A DNA stretch of 47,819 bases from Roseburia sp. (GCA_023666265.1 JAMPCH010000017.1:1-47819), one strand, 5' to 3'; positions 31,930-41,472 are shown, counted from the first letter of the stretch. The notes: a model not told the origin generated them from the letters alone. Numbers and translations: made by a program.

Positions 31930-34626
31930 ATGCTTAACGGGATAAAAATGATCGGAGTGTGCCTCACAAAAGTTCAAGACGAGGGCACAAAGGAGTTTTT
32001 ACAGCTCCTTTATCACGAAACGGAAACGACGGATTACCGTCTTCTTGTATTTAACAGCTTTTTGGATTTTTATCGGAAGGACAAATACGAAAAGGGCGCG
32101 TCCGCGATCTATAAGGCGATCAATTTTGATGTATTGGATATGCTGGTCGTCGCGAACCATTGTTTTTTTGATCGGGAATTGGTAGATGAGCTGATCGATA
32201 AGGCGAAAAAGCGCGGTATCCCCGTATTGATCCTATTCGGGGAACACGAGGGCTGTTTTACCCTCACGAGGGACAGCTATGACGTTTTTTCAAAGCTGGT
32301 CGAGCATATCGTTGAGATCCACCATGTCAAGGAGATCGGTTTTATCGCCGGCTCAAAGGGGGAAGAAAATTCCGAGCGGCGGTTACGGAGCTGTCGCGAT
32401 ACTTTAGCGCGCTATGGATTGGCGCTAAAGGAGGAAAATATCGCGTACTGTGATTATTGGGAGCTTCCCGTAACGAGAACGATCGACGCTTGGGTCAGCG
32501 AAAAACGGATACCCGAGGCGATCGTTTGCGCGAACGACACGATGGCGTCGGTCGTCTGTGACCGACTTCGTGAGTATGGTTATCGAGTACCCGAGGACGT
32601 GATCGTGACCGGGTTCGACGGGATCGAGAGCGTTTCTTATCACGAACCCAGACTTACGACCTGTCAAGAGGACGTCCCCGGTTTAGCGCGGAAATGCTTT
32701 GAGATGATCCGGGGGGCGGTCGAGCGTGGGGAAGCGCCGTACCGCGCGTCGGAACAGTACGAGCTTTTTATTTCGGAATCCTGTGGCTGTCGGAGGGAGA
32801 CGGATCTAAGCTATCGCTCGAACGCCTCGCGCCTGTATAATTTGACGGAATCGATCCGTTCGCACGAAAACGTGCTTTATGACTGGGCGGATCGCTTGAT
32901 CGAAAGAACGGATATGAGCGCTTTCGGAGAGACGCTGTATCGAAATATCCTTCCCGGCTCGTCTCTCGCGCTGAACAGCGACTTTTTAGTCGCGGCGAGG
33001 AAGAATAAGATCACCGATCCCGAAAATCCGTTTACCGAAAAAATGATCATTCTCTCCTCCTGCGACGAAAATTATATAAAGAAAAATCAAGAGGTCTTTG
33101 ATCTTTCCGAGATGTATCCGAGCCTTTCGGAAAGTTTTAAAAGCCCGGGAATGTATATTTTCCAATCGATCTATGTCATTGATAAGGTATTCGGCTATTA
33201 TGTTATGAAAACGGAGGATATTCAAAATACGGCGCACCGCCTCCACCGCTTTTTTAGGATTGTGAACCTCGCTTTCGGTACGCTCGTGAGCCGTTTAGAG
33301 CAGGAGCATCTTACCTCCGATATGCAGAAGATGCGTTATCGCGACGCGCTGACCGATCTGATGAATATGCGCGGTCTGCTCCACGAGACGGAGCTTCGTA
33401 GCGCGGAGATCCATCAAAAACGTATGGCGGTATCCGTATACTGTATCCCCCAGTATCGGTTTATTTATGAGAACTATGGACTTACCGACGCCGAGGAGGC
33501 GGTTAGGATCGTCTCCGAGGCGCTCCAGCTCGCGAATCCGATGAATTCGATGCTCGCGCGGATCTCCGAAAATGAATTTGTCGTTTTAAATATCGAAGAA
33601 CCCGACGTGGACATCGGCGAGATCATCACACGTTCCGTTTCGGTATTCTTTGGGATCACCGAGAGCTATAACGACGATCTCGGGAAAGATTATTTTGTCG
33701 AGGTCAATTGCGGCTGTACGGTCGTAGAACCCGGGTGGGACGGCGACCTCATCTCCTTTATTAAGGTCGCGAACGGCGAGCTGTATCTAAACCGCTTAAA
33801 AGCGGGGAATACGCCTGTTTTAAAAGAGGAGAAGACCTCGGAGGATAAGTATCGGATGTTTGACATCCTGATCCGGCGCGATCTTTTTATCTATCACTTT
33901 CAGCCGATCGTCAACGCGCGGACGGGCGGGGTGTACGCTTATGAGGCGCTGATGCGAACGGGCGGGGATATTCATATGAATCCGCTCGAGATCTTGGACA
34001 CCGCGAAGGCGTATCGGCGGCTTTACGATATAGAGATTGCTACCTTCCGAAACGTCCTTCGCTTTGTATCGGAACACCGCGAGGACTTTGACGGGAAGCA
34101 TGTCTTTATCAATACGATCCCCGGGCATTTCCTGAACGAGAGCGATTACGCCGAGATCGGCGACCTGTACCACGACGTGCTACGTATGTGTACGATCGAG
34201 ATCACGGAGCAAAACGACATCTCCGATGAGGAACTGCTTCGGATCAAGGCGCTTGGCGACGAGGAATCCGCATGTCAGCTCGCGGTCGACGATTACGGGA
34301 CAGGGTATTCGAATATCGTAAATCTTCTCCGCTATAAGCCACAGGTCATCAAGATCGACCGCTTCCTGATCACTGAGATCCATAAGGATAACAATAAACA
34401 GATGTTTGTCCGCAACATTATCGATTTCGCACAGGCGAACCGCATTTTAACGATCGCGGAGGGGGTCGAGACCTCGGAGGAGCTTTGGGCGGTGATCGAC
34501 TACGGCGTAGACCTGATCCAAGGGTTTTATACCGCCCGCCCCGCGCCCGATCCGCTCCAAGAGCTTCCGAGAGAGCTTCGCGAAGAGATCCTCGCGGCGA
34601 ATCGGTCGCGCGGTCGCGCCGGATAA
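31930..34626 (+). CDS. Cytosolic ligand-sensing c-di-GMP phosphodiesterase (LacI-type sensor, degenerate GGDEF, EAL)
   Basis: The 898-residue protein has no signal peptide or membrane helix. Residues about 7-295 match a periplasmic-binding-protein-like sensor of the LacI/GalR kind (A-I-V-C-A-N-D-T-M-A then V-T-G-F-D-G-I-E), but no helix-turn-helix precedes it. A second sensor-like region follows to about 440. A GGDEF-fold domain (D-A-L-T-D-L near 470) has S-E-N-E-F (about 547) in place of G-G-D-E-F, so it should not make c-di-GMP. The EAL domain (640-890) keeps E-A-L near 671, an F-I-N segment, I-E-I-T-E, D-D-Y-G-T-G-Y, K-I-D and A-E-G-V-E-T, so hydrolysis of c-di-GMP is likely. It probably links an intracellular or imported ligand to c-di-GMP turnover. 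Confidence 0.88.
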   Translation: MLNGIKMIGVCLTKVQDEGTKEFLQLLYHETETTDYRLLVFNSFLDFYRKDKYEKGASAIYKAINFDVLDMLVVANHCFFDRELVDELIDKAKKRGIPVLILFGEHEGCFTLTRDSYDVFSKLVEHIVEIHHVKEIGFIAGSKGEENSERRLRSCRDTLARYGLALKEENIAYCDYWELPVTRTIDAWVSEKRIPEAIVCANDTMASVVCDRLREYGYRVPEDVIVTGFDGIESVSYHEPRLTTCQEDVPGLARKCFEMIRGAVERGEAPYRASEQYELFISESCGCRRETDLSYRSNASRLYNLTESIRSHENVLYDWADRLIERTDMSAFGETLYRNILPGSSLALNSDFLVAARKNKITDPENPFTEKMIILSSCDENYIKKNQEVFDLSEMYPSLSESFKSPGMYIFQSIYVIDKVFGYYVMKTEDIQNTAHRLHRFFRIVNLAFGTLVSRLEQEHLTSDMQKMRYRDALTDLMNMRGLLHETELRSAEIHQKRMAVSVYCIPQYRFIYENYGLTDAEEAVRIVSEALQLANPMNSMLARISENEFVVLNIEEPDVDIGEIITRSVSVFFGITESYNDDLGKDYFVEVNCGCTVVEPGWDGDLISFIKVANGELYLNRLKAGNTPVLKEEKTSEDKYRMFDILIRRDLFIYHFQPIVNARTGGVYAYEALMRTGGDIHMNPLEILDTAKAYRRLYDIEIATFRNVLRFVSEHREDFDGKHVFINTIPGHFLNESDYAEIGDLYHDVLRMCTIEITEQNDISDEELLRIKALGDEESACQLAVDDYGTGYSNIVNLLRYKPQVIKIDRFLITEIHKDNNKQMFVRNIIDFAQANRILTIAEGVETSEELWAVIDYGVDLIQGFYTARPAPDPLQELPRELREEILAANRSRGRAG

Positions 34627-34647
34627 ACGGATCGGAAAGCTTAATCG

Positions 34648-34695
34648 AAAAAAGAACCCGGGACACTTCAACAAAAGAGAAGCTGTCCCGGGTTC
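34648..34695 (-). terminator. Terminator between convergent genes 31930 and 34699
   Basis: A perfect 12-base-pair stem (34654-34665 with 34684-34695) is followed on the minus strand directly by six T. On the plus strand only a diffuse T-rich run follows, so it mainly serves the minus gene. Confidence 0.85.
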
Positions 34696-34698
34696 GCG

Positions 34699-36276
34699 TT
34701 ATTCTTTTTTCTTGGCGGTCTCGTGATATTCTTTTTCGGTATTTACGCTCCATACCGCGTTTTTATCCGTTTTACCCGATAAGATCTGTTCCGCCGCGCG
34801 GATCGCGGTAAGCATGGAGTGATCCATGTTATTATAGCGGTGCTGTCCGTTCCTTCCGATACAGAAAAGGTTCGGGAAACCGTCGAGATAGTCGCGGACG
34901 CGGTCGAACCGCTCGTAAACGCCGAAATAGCCCGGATAGGCTTTTTTTACCTTTGTCGTAAAGCCGTCGAGGACGTGTTCCTTTTGGATGATCCCGATTT
35001 TTTGAAGCTCGTTAATCCCGGTTTCGATCATTTTTTCTTCGGGGAGCGACCAAAGCTCGTCACCCTCATAACAAAAATATTCCAACCCGATCCATACATG
35101 CTCGGTTACGTCGTCCACCATATAAGGAGACCAGTTATTAAAGATCTGAAGCCTTCCGATTTTAACGTCCCGCTCTTGGATATAGATCCAACAGTCGGGA
35201 ACGATCCCGTTTACGGTGGGTAGCTTCGTTTTATTTTTCAGTTCGAGGCGATCGAGCAGTAATCCGACCGTAATAAAATCGCGGTAGGGGAGATGCTCCG
35301 AGATTTCTTTTATCTCGTTCGGCGCGTCGGGAAGCGCTCCGATCAGATCCTTGATCGGCATGGAGGAGATCAGAACGTCACATTCGATCGTCTCTTCTTT
35401 CCCGAAATCGGGAGAACCTTCGTCCGTATTCCGAACCGTGACGGAACGGATCACGCCGTTCTCCGTATGGATCTTTACCGCCTCCCGATTCATTCTAAGC
35501 TCCGCGCCCATTTCAAGATCGATCTCGGCGAGACGTTCCCAAAGCTGTCCCGGACCGTACTTCGGGTAATAAAATTCCTCGATCAGCGAGGTCTCGACCT
35601 TTTCGTCCTTTTTATGGAAGGGCTTCGCGAGCGCCGAAGCGATCAGCTTTCGGATCGATAGCCCTTTCACGCGTTGCGCTCCCCAATCCGCCGCGATCTC
35701 GGAGGGCGGAACGCCCCATACCTTTGTGGTATAATCCTCAAAAAACATTTGGTACAGCGGCTTTCCGAAGCGGTTGATGTAAAAATTCTCCAAAGAGGTC
35801 TCGGGGAGCTTATGAAAAACGCTCCCGAGGTAACCGAAGCCCGCCTTTAGGGTGTTGAAAAAGCCCATATTGATAAATGTCGCTGGCTTTAAAGAGATCG
35901 GATAGTCAAAAAAACGGCGGCGAAAATATATGCGTGAAACACGGTTTCGGGTCAAAAAAACATTGTCCGTTTTTTCGGGGTCGGCTTCCCCGGGGTATTC
36001 GCGCGCTTTTTTTAACAGGAGTTCGTCCTTCGCGGGTGCGCCTTGAAGCGGGAAGATTTCCGTCCAAAGCTTCATAACGGAGGGATCTTTTGAGAAAAAA
36101 CGGTGACCGCCGATGTCGATCCGATTTCCGCGATATTTTTCGGTACGTGAGATCCCGCCAATCGACGCGCTCGCTTCGATCAGGAGCGGATGAAATTCGG
36201 CGTTTCCCCTCTTTAAAAGCGTATAGGCGGCGGTAAGCCCCGCGGGTCCCGCGCCGATTATGACGACCTGTTTCAT
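34699..36276 (-). CDS. FAD-dependent oxidoreductase (UDP-galactopyranose mutase-like)
   Basis: The 525-residue flavoprotein has the N-terminal dinucleotide motif [10 protein letters not shown] (7-16), an E-A second-strand acidic site, and the G-G-H-R-F-F segment. The body resembles the amine-oxidase/UGM-like superfamily, as in NAD(P)/FAD-dependent enzymes found next to polysaccharide genes. The C-terminal block [16 protein letters not shown] matches UGM-like flavin contacts. The exact reaction is not proven; sugar-nucleotide isomerisation is the leading idea. It lies 62 bases after a GtrA-type gene in the same direction, a pairing that suggests surface glycan modification. Confidence 0.82.
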   Translation of the reverse strand: MKQVVIIGAGPAGLTAAYTLLKRGNAEFHPLLIEASASIGGISRTEKYRGNRIDIGGHRFFSKDPSVMKLWTEIFPLQGAPAKDELLLKKAREYPGEADPEKTDNVFLTRNRVSRIYFRRRFFDYPISLKPATFINMGFFNTLKAGFGYLGSVFHKLPETSLENFYINRFGKPLYQMFFEDYTTKVWGVPPSEIAADWGAQRVKGLSIRKLIASALAKPFHKKDEKVETSLIEEFYYPKYGPGQLWERLAEIDLEMGAELRMNREAVKIHTENGVIRSVTVRNTDEGSPDFGKEETIECDVLISSMPIKDLIGALPDAPNEIKEISEHLPYRDFITVGLLLDRLELKNKTKLPTVNGIVPDCWIYIQERDVKIGRLQIFNNWSPYMVDDVTEHVWIGLEYFCYEGDELWSLPEEKMIETGINELQKIGIIQKEHVLDGFTTKVKKAYPGYFGVYERFDRVRDYLDGFPNLFCIGRNGQHRYNNMDHSMLTAIRAAEQILSGKTDKNAVWSVNTEKEYHETAKKKE

Positions 36277-36338
36277 TGCGCTGTAATCCTTTCGTCGATT
36301 TATGTATGTTAGACTTTGTTTGGGAAGGTTGGCTTTTT

Positions 36339-36773
36339 CTACTTTCTTTCAAATACAAATATTTTTCGTCCGATATAGTTCCAAATCAGGACAAGCGCGG
36401 CTACGACGATCCTTGTAAAAAGATAGTGAAATTGTAAGAGCGCCGTTCCGACAAACATTCCGAGCTCGGTCAGACCAAGTCCGACGACGCCGACCGCCGC
36501 GAAGATCAGAAAGCTCCGAAGATCCCGCCCGCTGTTCCTGTTTTCACTTTTACGGAACGCATAGAAAATCGAGAGAAGATAATTCACGATCAGACCGACA
36601 ATAAAACCGATCGCGGTACTGAAATAAAGACCCTCGCTTGTTTCGCCGGGAAAGATAAATTCCCGAAAGAGAGCGAGCGTTCCCGCGTCCGCGAGGAAGG
36701 AGATCCCTCCGACGAAGGCGTAGCGGATAAACTCAAAAGGGAGTTGCCTTGACTTTAGATCCTCTTTTTTCAC
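36339..36773 (-). CDS. GtrA-family membrane protein
   Basis: The 144-residue protein has four transmembrane helices in the GtrA pattern (F-I-R-Y-A-F-V-G-G at the first helix; a [11 protein letters not shown] ending), found in proteins that help move lipid-linked sugars across the membrane. The start is taken as GTG 36773, which follows an AAGGAGGGA Shine-Dalgarno. The longer frame to 36824 begins inside a hairpin and is unlikely. It is followed by the UGM-like gene, consistent with a shared role in glycan assembly, although no glycosyltransferase is in this window. Confidence 0.87.
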   Translation of the reverse strand: MKKEDLKSRQLPFEFIRYAFVGGISFLADAGTLALFREFIFPGETSEGLYFSTAIGFIVGLIVNYLLSIFYAFRKSENRNSGRDLRSFLIFAAVGVVGLGLTELGMFVGTALLQFHYLFTRIVVAALVLIWNYIGRKIFVFERK

Positions 36774-36814
36774 GCGATCGATCCCTCCTTCATTGTCGAT
36801 AAGTATTATGATCG

Positions 36815-36848
36815 AAAGCGGCATATTTCACACGAAATATGCCGCTTT
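36815..36848. terminator. Perfect hairpin between the CobW-like gene and gtrA
   Basis: A 15-base-pair stem (36815-36829 with 36834-36848) has a four-base loop. It follows the cobW-like stop on the minus strand. The U tract is short on both strands (CTTTCG and CTTTTG), so efficiency is uncertain. Confidence 0.65.
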
Positions 36849-36856
36849 TGATCCTG

Positions 36857-38107
36857 TCATACATCGAGACACTCGTCGAGCGAGGCGATGATCCCCGCCT
36901 TATCCATATTCTGTCCGATAAAAACAAGCTTTATCTCGCGGTCGCCATAGGTCTCGTCCCAATCCGCCGCGATCTCGGGATATTCCTTTAAAAGCTGTTT
37001 TCTCTGACGCTCGGGCGCCGCCGCGAACCATTTCCCGGATTCGTCCGCCGTGATCTGAACGCCCGACTGTTCAAATACATACGCGCTGTCGCGATTGTCC
37101 GAGAACCAAAGCATCCCCTTTGTCCGAATGATTCCCTTCGGCCAGCGGTCGATCCAGCGCATCAGCTTTTCTTTATTGAACGGGCGGCGGCGACGGTAAA
37201 CAAAAGTCCCGATCCCGTATTCCTCCGCCTCGCCCTCGTCGTGGTGGTGATGATGATGTCCGTGTTCATGCTCATCATGGTCGTGATGCTCGTGTTCTTC
37301 GTGTTCATGGTGATCGTGATGTTCATGTTCATCGTGATCATGATGCTCGTGTTCTTCATGCTCGTCGTCCGCGCCGTTTTCGTATGCCTGAACCCAGCCG
37401 GCGGAGGTCGCCGCCTCCTCAAAGCGATACGCGCCGGTATTCAGAATATCGGCGACCGCGACCTTCCCGTAAACGGACTCGATCAGCCTCGCCTTTGGTT
37501 GGAGCGTTTTGATCATGGCGCGGACTCTCCCGAGCTGTTCGGGCGTGACCTTATCGGTCTTATTTAAAATAACGGTCGTACAAAATTCGATCTGTTGGAT
37601 CAAAAGGTTCTCGATATCCTCCTCGCCGATCTCGTCCTCTAAAAGGCGATCGCCACAGCCGAACTCGGTCGCCATACGAAGCGCGTCCACAACGGTAACG
37701 ATATTGTCCATACGACAGATCGGGGGCTTTCGGCTTCCTTCGCCCTCCTCCATATAGGCGATCGTCTGGGCAATCGGGAGCGGCTCACAGATCCCGCTCG
37801 CCTCGATCAGGATATAATCGAAGCGCCCGGTCTTGATCAGATCGGTGATCTGATTGATAAGATCGACCTTTAGCGTACAGCAGATACAGCCGTTTGAGAG
37901 CGGGACGAGCGTTTCGTCCTTTTGGGTCACCGCGCCGTTTTTTTGGATCAGCTCGGCGTCGATATTGACCTCGCCGATGTCGTTTACGATCACGGCGCAC
38001 TTATAGCCCTCCTGATTACGGAGAACGTGGTTGATCAGGGTCGTTTTACCGGAGCCGAGATAGCCCGTGAGGAGCGTGATCGGGACCGGCTTGATGGTTG
38101 TTTTCAT
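36857..38107 (-). CDS. CobW/COG0523 GTPase, His-rich metallochaperone
   Basis: The 416-residue G3E GTPase has Walker A G-Y-L-G-S-G-K-T-T (15-23), the family-defining C-I-C-C motif (Cys74, Cys76, Cys77), N-K-T-D near 183 and a CobW C-terminal domain (about 300-410). Between the domains, residues about 245-296 are an unusually long His/Asp/Glu repeat (H-E-H-H-D-H type). COG0523 proteins insert or traffic metals, often Zn, Co or Ni; the His repeat suggests metal storage or sensing. It is cytosolic. A promoter lies about 115 bases upstream. No metal transporter is adjacent. Confidence 0.92.
   Translation of the reverse strand: MKTTIKPVPITLLTGYLGSGKTTLINHVLRNQEGYKCAVIVNDIGEVNIDAELIQKNGAVTQKDETLVPLSNGCICCTLKVDLINQITDLIKTGRFDYILIEASGICEPLPIAQTIAYMEEGEGSRKPPICRMDNIVTVVDALRMATEFGCGDRLLEDEIGEEDIENLLIQQIEFCTTVILNKTDKVTPEQLGRVRAMIKTLQPKARLIESVYGKVAVADILNTGAYRFEEAATSAGWVQAYENGADDEHEEHEHHDHDEHEHHDHHEHEEHEHHDHDEHEHGHHHHHHDEGEAEEYGIGTFVYRRRRPFNKEKLMRWIDRWPKGIIRTKGMLWFSDNRDSAYVFEQSGVQITADESGKWFAAAPERQRKQLLKEYPEIAADWDETYGDREIKLVFIGQNMDKAGIIASLDECLDV
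37224..37372 (-). repeat. Coding tandem repeat for the His-rich linker
   Basis: A run built from short CAT/GAT/GAA-type codons in overlapping copies encodes the His/Asp/Glu linker of the CobW-like GTPase. One segment of about 40 bases is present in two near-identical copies. The length may vary between strains by slippage. Confidence 0.75.
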
Positions 38108-38147
38108 TTTTTATTCTTCCTTTCTTTTTTCTTTTATTGTCGGGTAT

Positions 38148-38165
38148 GCCGCTTGTTAGAGCGGC
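38148..38165. other. Short hairpin in the CobW-like leader
   Basis: GCCGCT (38148-38153) pairs with AGCGGC (38160-38165) around a 6-base loop. It lies in the leader of the minus-strand gene. On the plus strand it is followed by TTTTAT. A loose palindrome TAAT...ATTA lies next to it. Confidence 0.35.
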
Positions 38166-38221
38166 TTTTATAATACGTATAACCATTAAAAGGCGTTATT
38201 TCTTTGACGAACCCAAAGCTT

Positions 38222-38250
38222 ATCGTATCACAATTTTGTTCCTTTGTCAA
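38222..38250 (-). promoter_or_regulatory. Promoter of the CobW-like gene
   Basis: On the minus strand: perfect TTGACA (38250-38245), 17-base spacer ending in TGA, TACGAT (38227-38222). The leader is about 108 bases. Confidence 0.7.
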
Positions 38251-38292
38251 GCCTCGGAGCGGAAAATCTTCGCTTAGCGCCGTATCCGACTC

Positions 38293-39318
38293 TCATAAAA
38301 GCTCGATCAGGCGATCGACCGCATCCTTCTCGGTCGCCCAGCTTGTCGCGAATCGCACGACCGTTCGCCCGTCGTTCGTTTTTTCCCAGAAGCCGAAAGA
38401 GACCTTTTCGCGAAGGAGTTTCAGTCGATCGTCGTCTAAAACGATAAAGATCTGGTTGGTTGGCGAATTCATAAAAAACGAATAGCCCTTTTCGCGAAAT
38501 GCGGTGCGGAGGCGATCCGCCGCTTCGATCGCGTGCCTTCCGAGCTCGAAGTACAGATCGTCGGTAAAAAGCACGTCAAATTGAAGCCCGAGAAGCCAAC
38601 CTTTGGCGAGGAGCGCCCCCTGTTGTTTTATAAGCGTCATAAAATGGGGCGGACTGTTCTTTTTCGGGAAGACAACGGATTCGCCGAACAGCGCGCCGAC
38701 CTTTGTCCCGCCGATATAAAAAACGTCACAAAGCTTCGCGAGCTCCGACGGCGTTATATCCGCCTCGGGACAGGCGAACCCATACCCAAGGCGTGCGCCG
38801 TCTAAGTACAGAGGGATCTCATAGCGCTTACAAAGCGCGGAGATCGCCGTAAGCTCCTCCTTTGTATAAAGCGTTCCGTATTCCGTCGGATAGGAGAGGT
38901 AGACCATTCCCGGGAAGACCATATGCTCGCGGTTTTCGTCCTCGTAAAAGGCGCGGAGAAAGGCTTCAAGCGTGTCGGCGGAAAGCTTCCCCTCACGCGC
39001 GGGGAGGGATAAGACCTTATGACCCGTATATTCGATCGCGCCCGCCTCGTGCGTACCGATATGTCCCGTTTCCGCCGCGATTACGCCTTCGTGGCGGCGG
39101 AGAAGGGAAGCGATCACCGTTTGATTCGTCTGAGTCCCGCCCGTTAAAAAGAAGATCTCCGCCTCGGGGCATTGAAACGCCTTTCTGATCTTTTGCTTCG
39201 CGGAATCGCAGTACGGATCGCTTCCGTAGCCGGAGAACCCCTCGCGGTTTACCCGAAGGATCTCTCGGAGGATCTTTTCGTGTGCGCCCTCGGAATAATC
39301 GTTGGAAAAATTCAGCAT
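38293..39318 (-). CDS. Low-specificity L-threonine aldolase-like PLP enzyme
   Basis: The 341-residue PLP enzyme belongs to the threonine aldolase/beta-eliminating lyase family. It has the N-terminal F-S-N-D-Y-S-E-G-A-H segment, T-G-G-T-Q-T-N (phosphate-binding site), H-I-G-T-H-E-A-G-A-I-E, L-D-G-A-R-L-G (the PLP Asp) and Y-I-G-G-T-K-V-G with the Schiff-base Lys near 206. It splits threonine or allo-threonine to glycine and acetaldehyde, although related beta-eliminating activities cannot be excluded. It starts 15 bases after the EAL gene, so it is probably carried on that transcript. No obvious link in function is visible. Confidence 0.9.
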   Translation of the reverse strand: MLNFSNDYSEGAHEKILREILRVNREGFSGYGSDPYCDSAKQKIRKAFQCPEAEIFFLTGGTQTNQTVIASLLRRHEGVIAAETGHIGTHEAGAIEYTGHKVLSLPAREGKLSADTLEAFLRAFYEDENREHMVFPGMVYLSYPTEYGTLYTKEELTAISALCKRYEIPLYLDGARLGYGFACPEADITPSELAKLCDVFYIGGTKVGALFGESVVFPKKNSPPHFMTLIKQQGALLAKGWLLGLQFDVLFTDDLYFELGRHAIEAADRLRTAFREKGYSFFMNSPTNQIFIVLDDDRLKLLREKVSFGFWEKTNDGRTVVRFATSWATEKDAVDRLIELL

Positions 39319-39333
39319 TTTCTTCGCTCCATT

Positions 39334-41256
39334 CTACGCGTTCAGCGATTCACCGATAAATCGGACAAATTCCGCCTCGGGGATCGGTTTTGAATAGTAA
39401 AAGCCCTGAATATAATCACAATTGAGATCGGAAAAGCGATCCGCGAGCTCCGGCGTTCCCACGCCCTCCACAACGATCTCAAGATCCATTTCCTTGATCA
39501 TTCGGATCGTATTCTCGAGGACGATCATCATTTTGGGGTTCTCGTCGAGCGCGGTGAAGGATTTATCGAGCTTGATCAGCTTCAGCGGGAGGGAAGCGAC
39601 GCGGCGGATATTTGAGTAGCCGGTTCCGTAATCGTCGAGCGAAAAGCTGATCCCCGACTCGGCGAGTAAGCGAAGGTTTTCGTCCAAGACGTGCTGAGAA
39701 TAAGAGACGGCGGTCTCGGTGATCTCGAGGTTGATCTTATCGGGGGAGAGGTGATATTTATCGAGGATCTTTAAAACGTCTTTGGCGAGCCCGGTCTGCA
39801 TACATTGCGCGACGGAGAGGTTCACCTCGATATATTCAAGCCCAAGCTTTTGAAAGTCGTCGCTCGCGATAAAGCGACAGACCTCGTCCAGTACAAAATT
39901 CCCGATCGCGTAGATCGCGCCGCTTTTCTCGGCGGCGGGAATAAACAGTTCGGGCGAGATAAAGCCGTATTTCTCGTTTTTTAGGCGAAGGAGCGCCTCG
40001 GCGGAGCGATATTTTTTCTCCTTGATCGAGTAGATCGGCTGGTAATAGACCATAAGCTGACCGTTGGCAAGCGCATGCTCAATGATCGAATCCAACTCCT
40101 GCATAATATCGAAGCGGTTTTTGATCAACAGATCGGCGGCGCAAAGAACATCGCCGCTATATGAATTGTGGCGGTCGAGATCCTCTCCGAAGAGATTCAG
40201 CGTTTGGAAATCACCGATATCCTCAGGGCATTTGACCGTACAGACATAGCCGACTAAGCTGAAATTCATATGATTGACCGAAAAGGTCGATTTAAGGGAT
40301 TCGTTGATCCAGCTCGCGGCGGTCGCGAGCTTCGCGTTCTCATATCTCTCGACCGCGACGACGAAACGTCCGTTTTCGAGGTAATAGAGATCGGCGCGGA
40401 GCTTGTTGGTTCGGTTCATGCGGTTCAGCTCGTCGGCGAGCTGGCGCAGGAGAACGTTCGTCCCCGTATAGCCGAGAACGCTGTAAATAATGGAATAATT
40501 CGAGATATTGATCAGGATCGCGTCGAATTGCTTGTTGTTGATAAAATTACGTCGCATTTCCTCCGCGTAGGCGCTGAATTTTCGCAATCCCGTAATGTGA
40601 TCGACCATTTCCTCGGGGCGGCTGATCATCATGGTGATAAAAAGAATCCCGAGGGTATACGAAAACATCGTGGTACGGATCGTCGTGTTTAAAAGCTGGA
40701 CGATGATCCCAATCAGCGAGATCGGGAAGACCAGGATCAGCCCGATAAACTGGTGCTTTGAAAAAAGCTTATGAAAAACGCACATATACGCCGTCCCAAA
40801 CAGCACATAGAGGACGGAGACCACATGCATGAGAAGAAACCAAGGTCCGCGGGTATACGCACCTTCCACAATAGAAAAGATCGCTTTATTAAAAGGGTTT
40901 AAGAGAAAGGCGAGAACGATCACAACGACGGGGAGAAAGCATAGGATCAACAATACGCGGTTCTCACGGAGCTTATGGATCGTGTCCGTAAAAAAGAGGA
41001 TATAAGCACAGAAGGCGAAGGGGATCAGCGTATTACAGAACAGGTAAAAGAAATGGAGCAGGTAGGACAGGATTGGATCGCAGTTATCCGCGAGCATGAC
41101 CGAAAAAAGATCGGCGACGGTCGCGATCAGCGCGAGACCCGTCATCATCAAAAGCGCGCGGTTCGTTTTACCCTTTGTCATTTTCCTGAAGATCGTTGAG
41201 GCGAGAAGCAGGAAAAGGAGCAGAAAGGAACATATATTAAAGTAATTCATCGCCAT
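39334..41256 (-). CDS. Membrane sensor with degenerate GGDEF and EAL domains
   Basis: The 640-residue protein starts with about seven transmembrane helices (residues 1-215) that form a membrane sensor. A GGDEF-fold domain (about 220-375) has E-N-G-R-F where G-G-D-E-F should be, so cyclase activity is unlikely. The EAL domain (about 395-635) keeps Q-P-I-Y, A-E-A-L-L-R near 419, E-V-N-L-S, L-E-I-T-E, D-D-Y-G-T-G-Y near 536 and K-L-D-K. The usual E-G-V-E-T is E-G-V-G-T. It probably hydrolyses c-di-GMP. The start may be the first or third codon (ATG in both). A consensus promoter lies upstream. Confidence 0.87.
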   Translation of the reverse strand: MAMNYFNICSFLLLFLLLASTIFRKMTKGKTNRALLMMTGLALIATVADLFSVMLADNCDPILSYLLHFFYLFCNTLIPFAFCAYILFFTDTIHKLRENRVLLILCFLPVVVIVLAFLLNPFNKAIFSIVEGAYTRGPWFLLMHVVSVLYVLFGTAYMCVFHKLFSKHQFIGLILVFPISLIGIIVQLLNTTIRTTMFSYTLGILFITMMISRPEEMVDHITGLRKFSAYAEEMRRNFINNKQFDAILINISNYSIIYSVLGYTGTNVLLRQLADELNRMNRTNKLRADLYYLENGRFVVAVERYENAKLATAASWINESLKSTFSVNHMNFSLVGYVCTVKCPEDIGDFQTLNLFGEDLDRHNSYSGDVLCAADLLIKNRFDIMQELDSIIEHALANGQLMVYYQPIYSIKEKKYRSAEALLRLKNEKYGFISPELFIPAAEKSGAIYAIGNFVLDEVCRFIASDDFQKLGLEYIEVNLSVAQCMQTGLAKDVLKILDKYHLSPDKINLEITETAVSYSQHVLDENLRLLAESGISFSLDDYGTGYSNIRRVASLPLKLIKLDKSFTALDENPKMMIVLENTIRMIKEMDLEIVVEGVGTPELADRFSDLNCDYIQGFYYSKPIPEAEFVRFIGESLNA

Positions 41257-41299
41257 AAATTTTAAACCCCATCGTGACGCGTTTAGTCATATTCAATTT

Positions 41300-41328
41300 A
41301 TTATACACGATATTTTGTTACGTTTCAA
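41300..41328 (-). promoter_or_regulatory. Promoter of the membrane EAL gene
   Basis: On the minus strand: TTGAAA (41328-41323), 17-base spacer, perfect TATAAT (41305-41300). Confidence 0.8.
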
Positions 41329-41435
41329 GCACAAAAATAAACAATTCTCCTTCGATTTTTTTGGAATGAGATATTCGATCCCACAAAAATCGGTTTTTTT
41401 AACGATCTCGGCGATCAAAAAGGAAGAAGTTTCGC

Positions 41436-41457
41436 AAAAAAGGAATTTTCCTTTTTT
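41436..41457. terminator. Small A/T-flanked hairpin
   Basis: AAAAAAGGAA (41436-41445) and TTCCTTTTTT (41448-41457) form a perfect inverted repeat with a 2-base centre. It has bidirectional terminator shape but the GC part is only two pairs, so it may simply be an AT-rich palindrome upstream of the next promoter. Confidence 0.35.
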
Positions 41458-41472
41458 AGGACACGCTTCGCC

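Noticed and set aside
37224-37372. Short tandem repeats resembling a CRISPR or satellite
   Set aside because: The repeat is in frame within the CobW-like gene and encodes a His-rich linker; there are no spacers.
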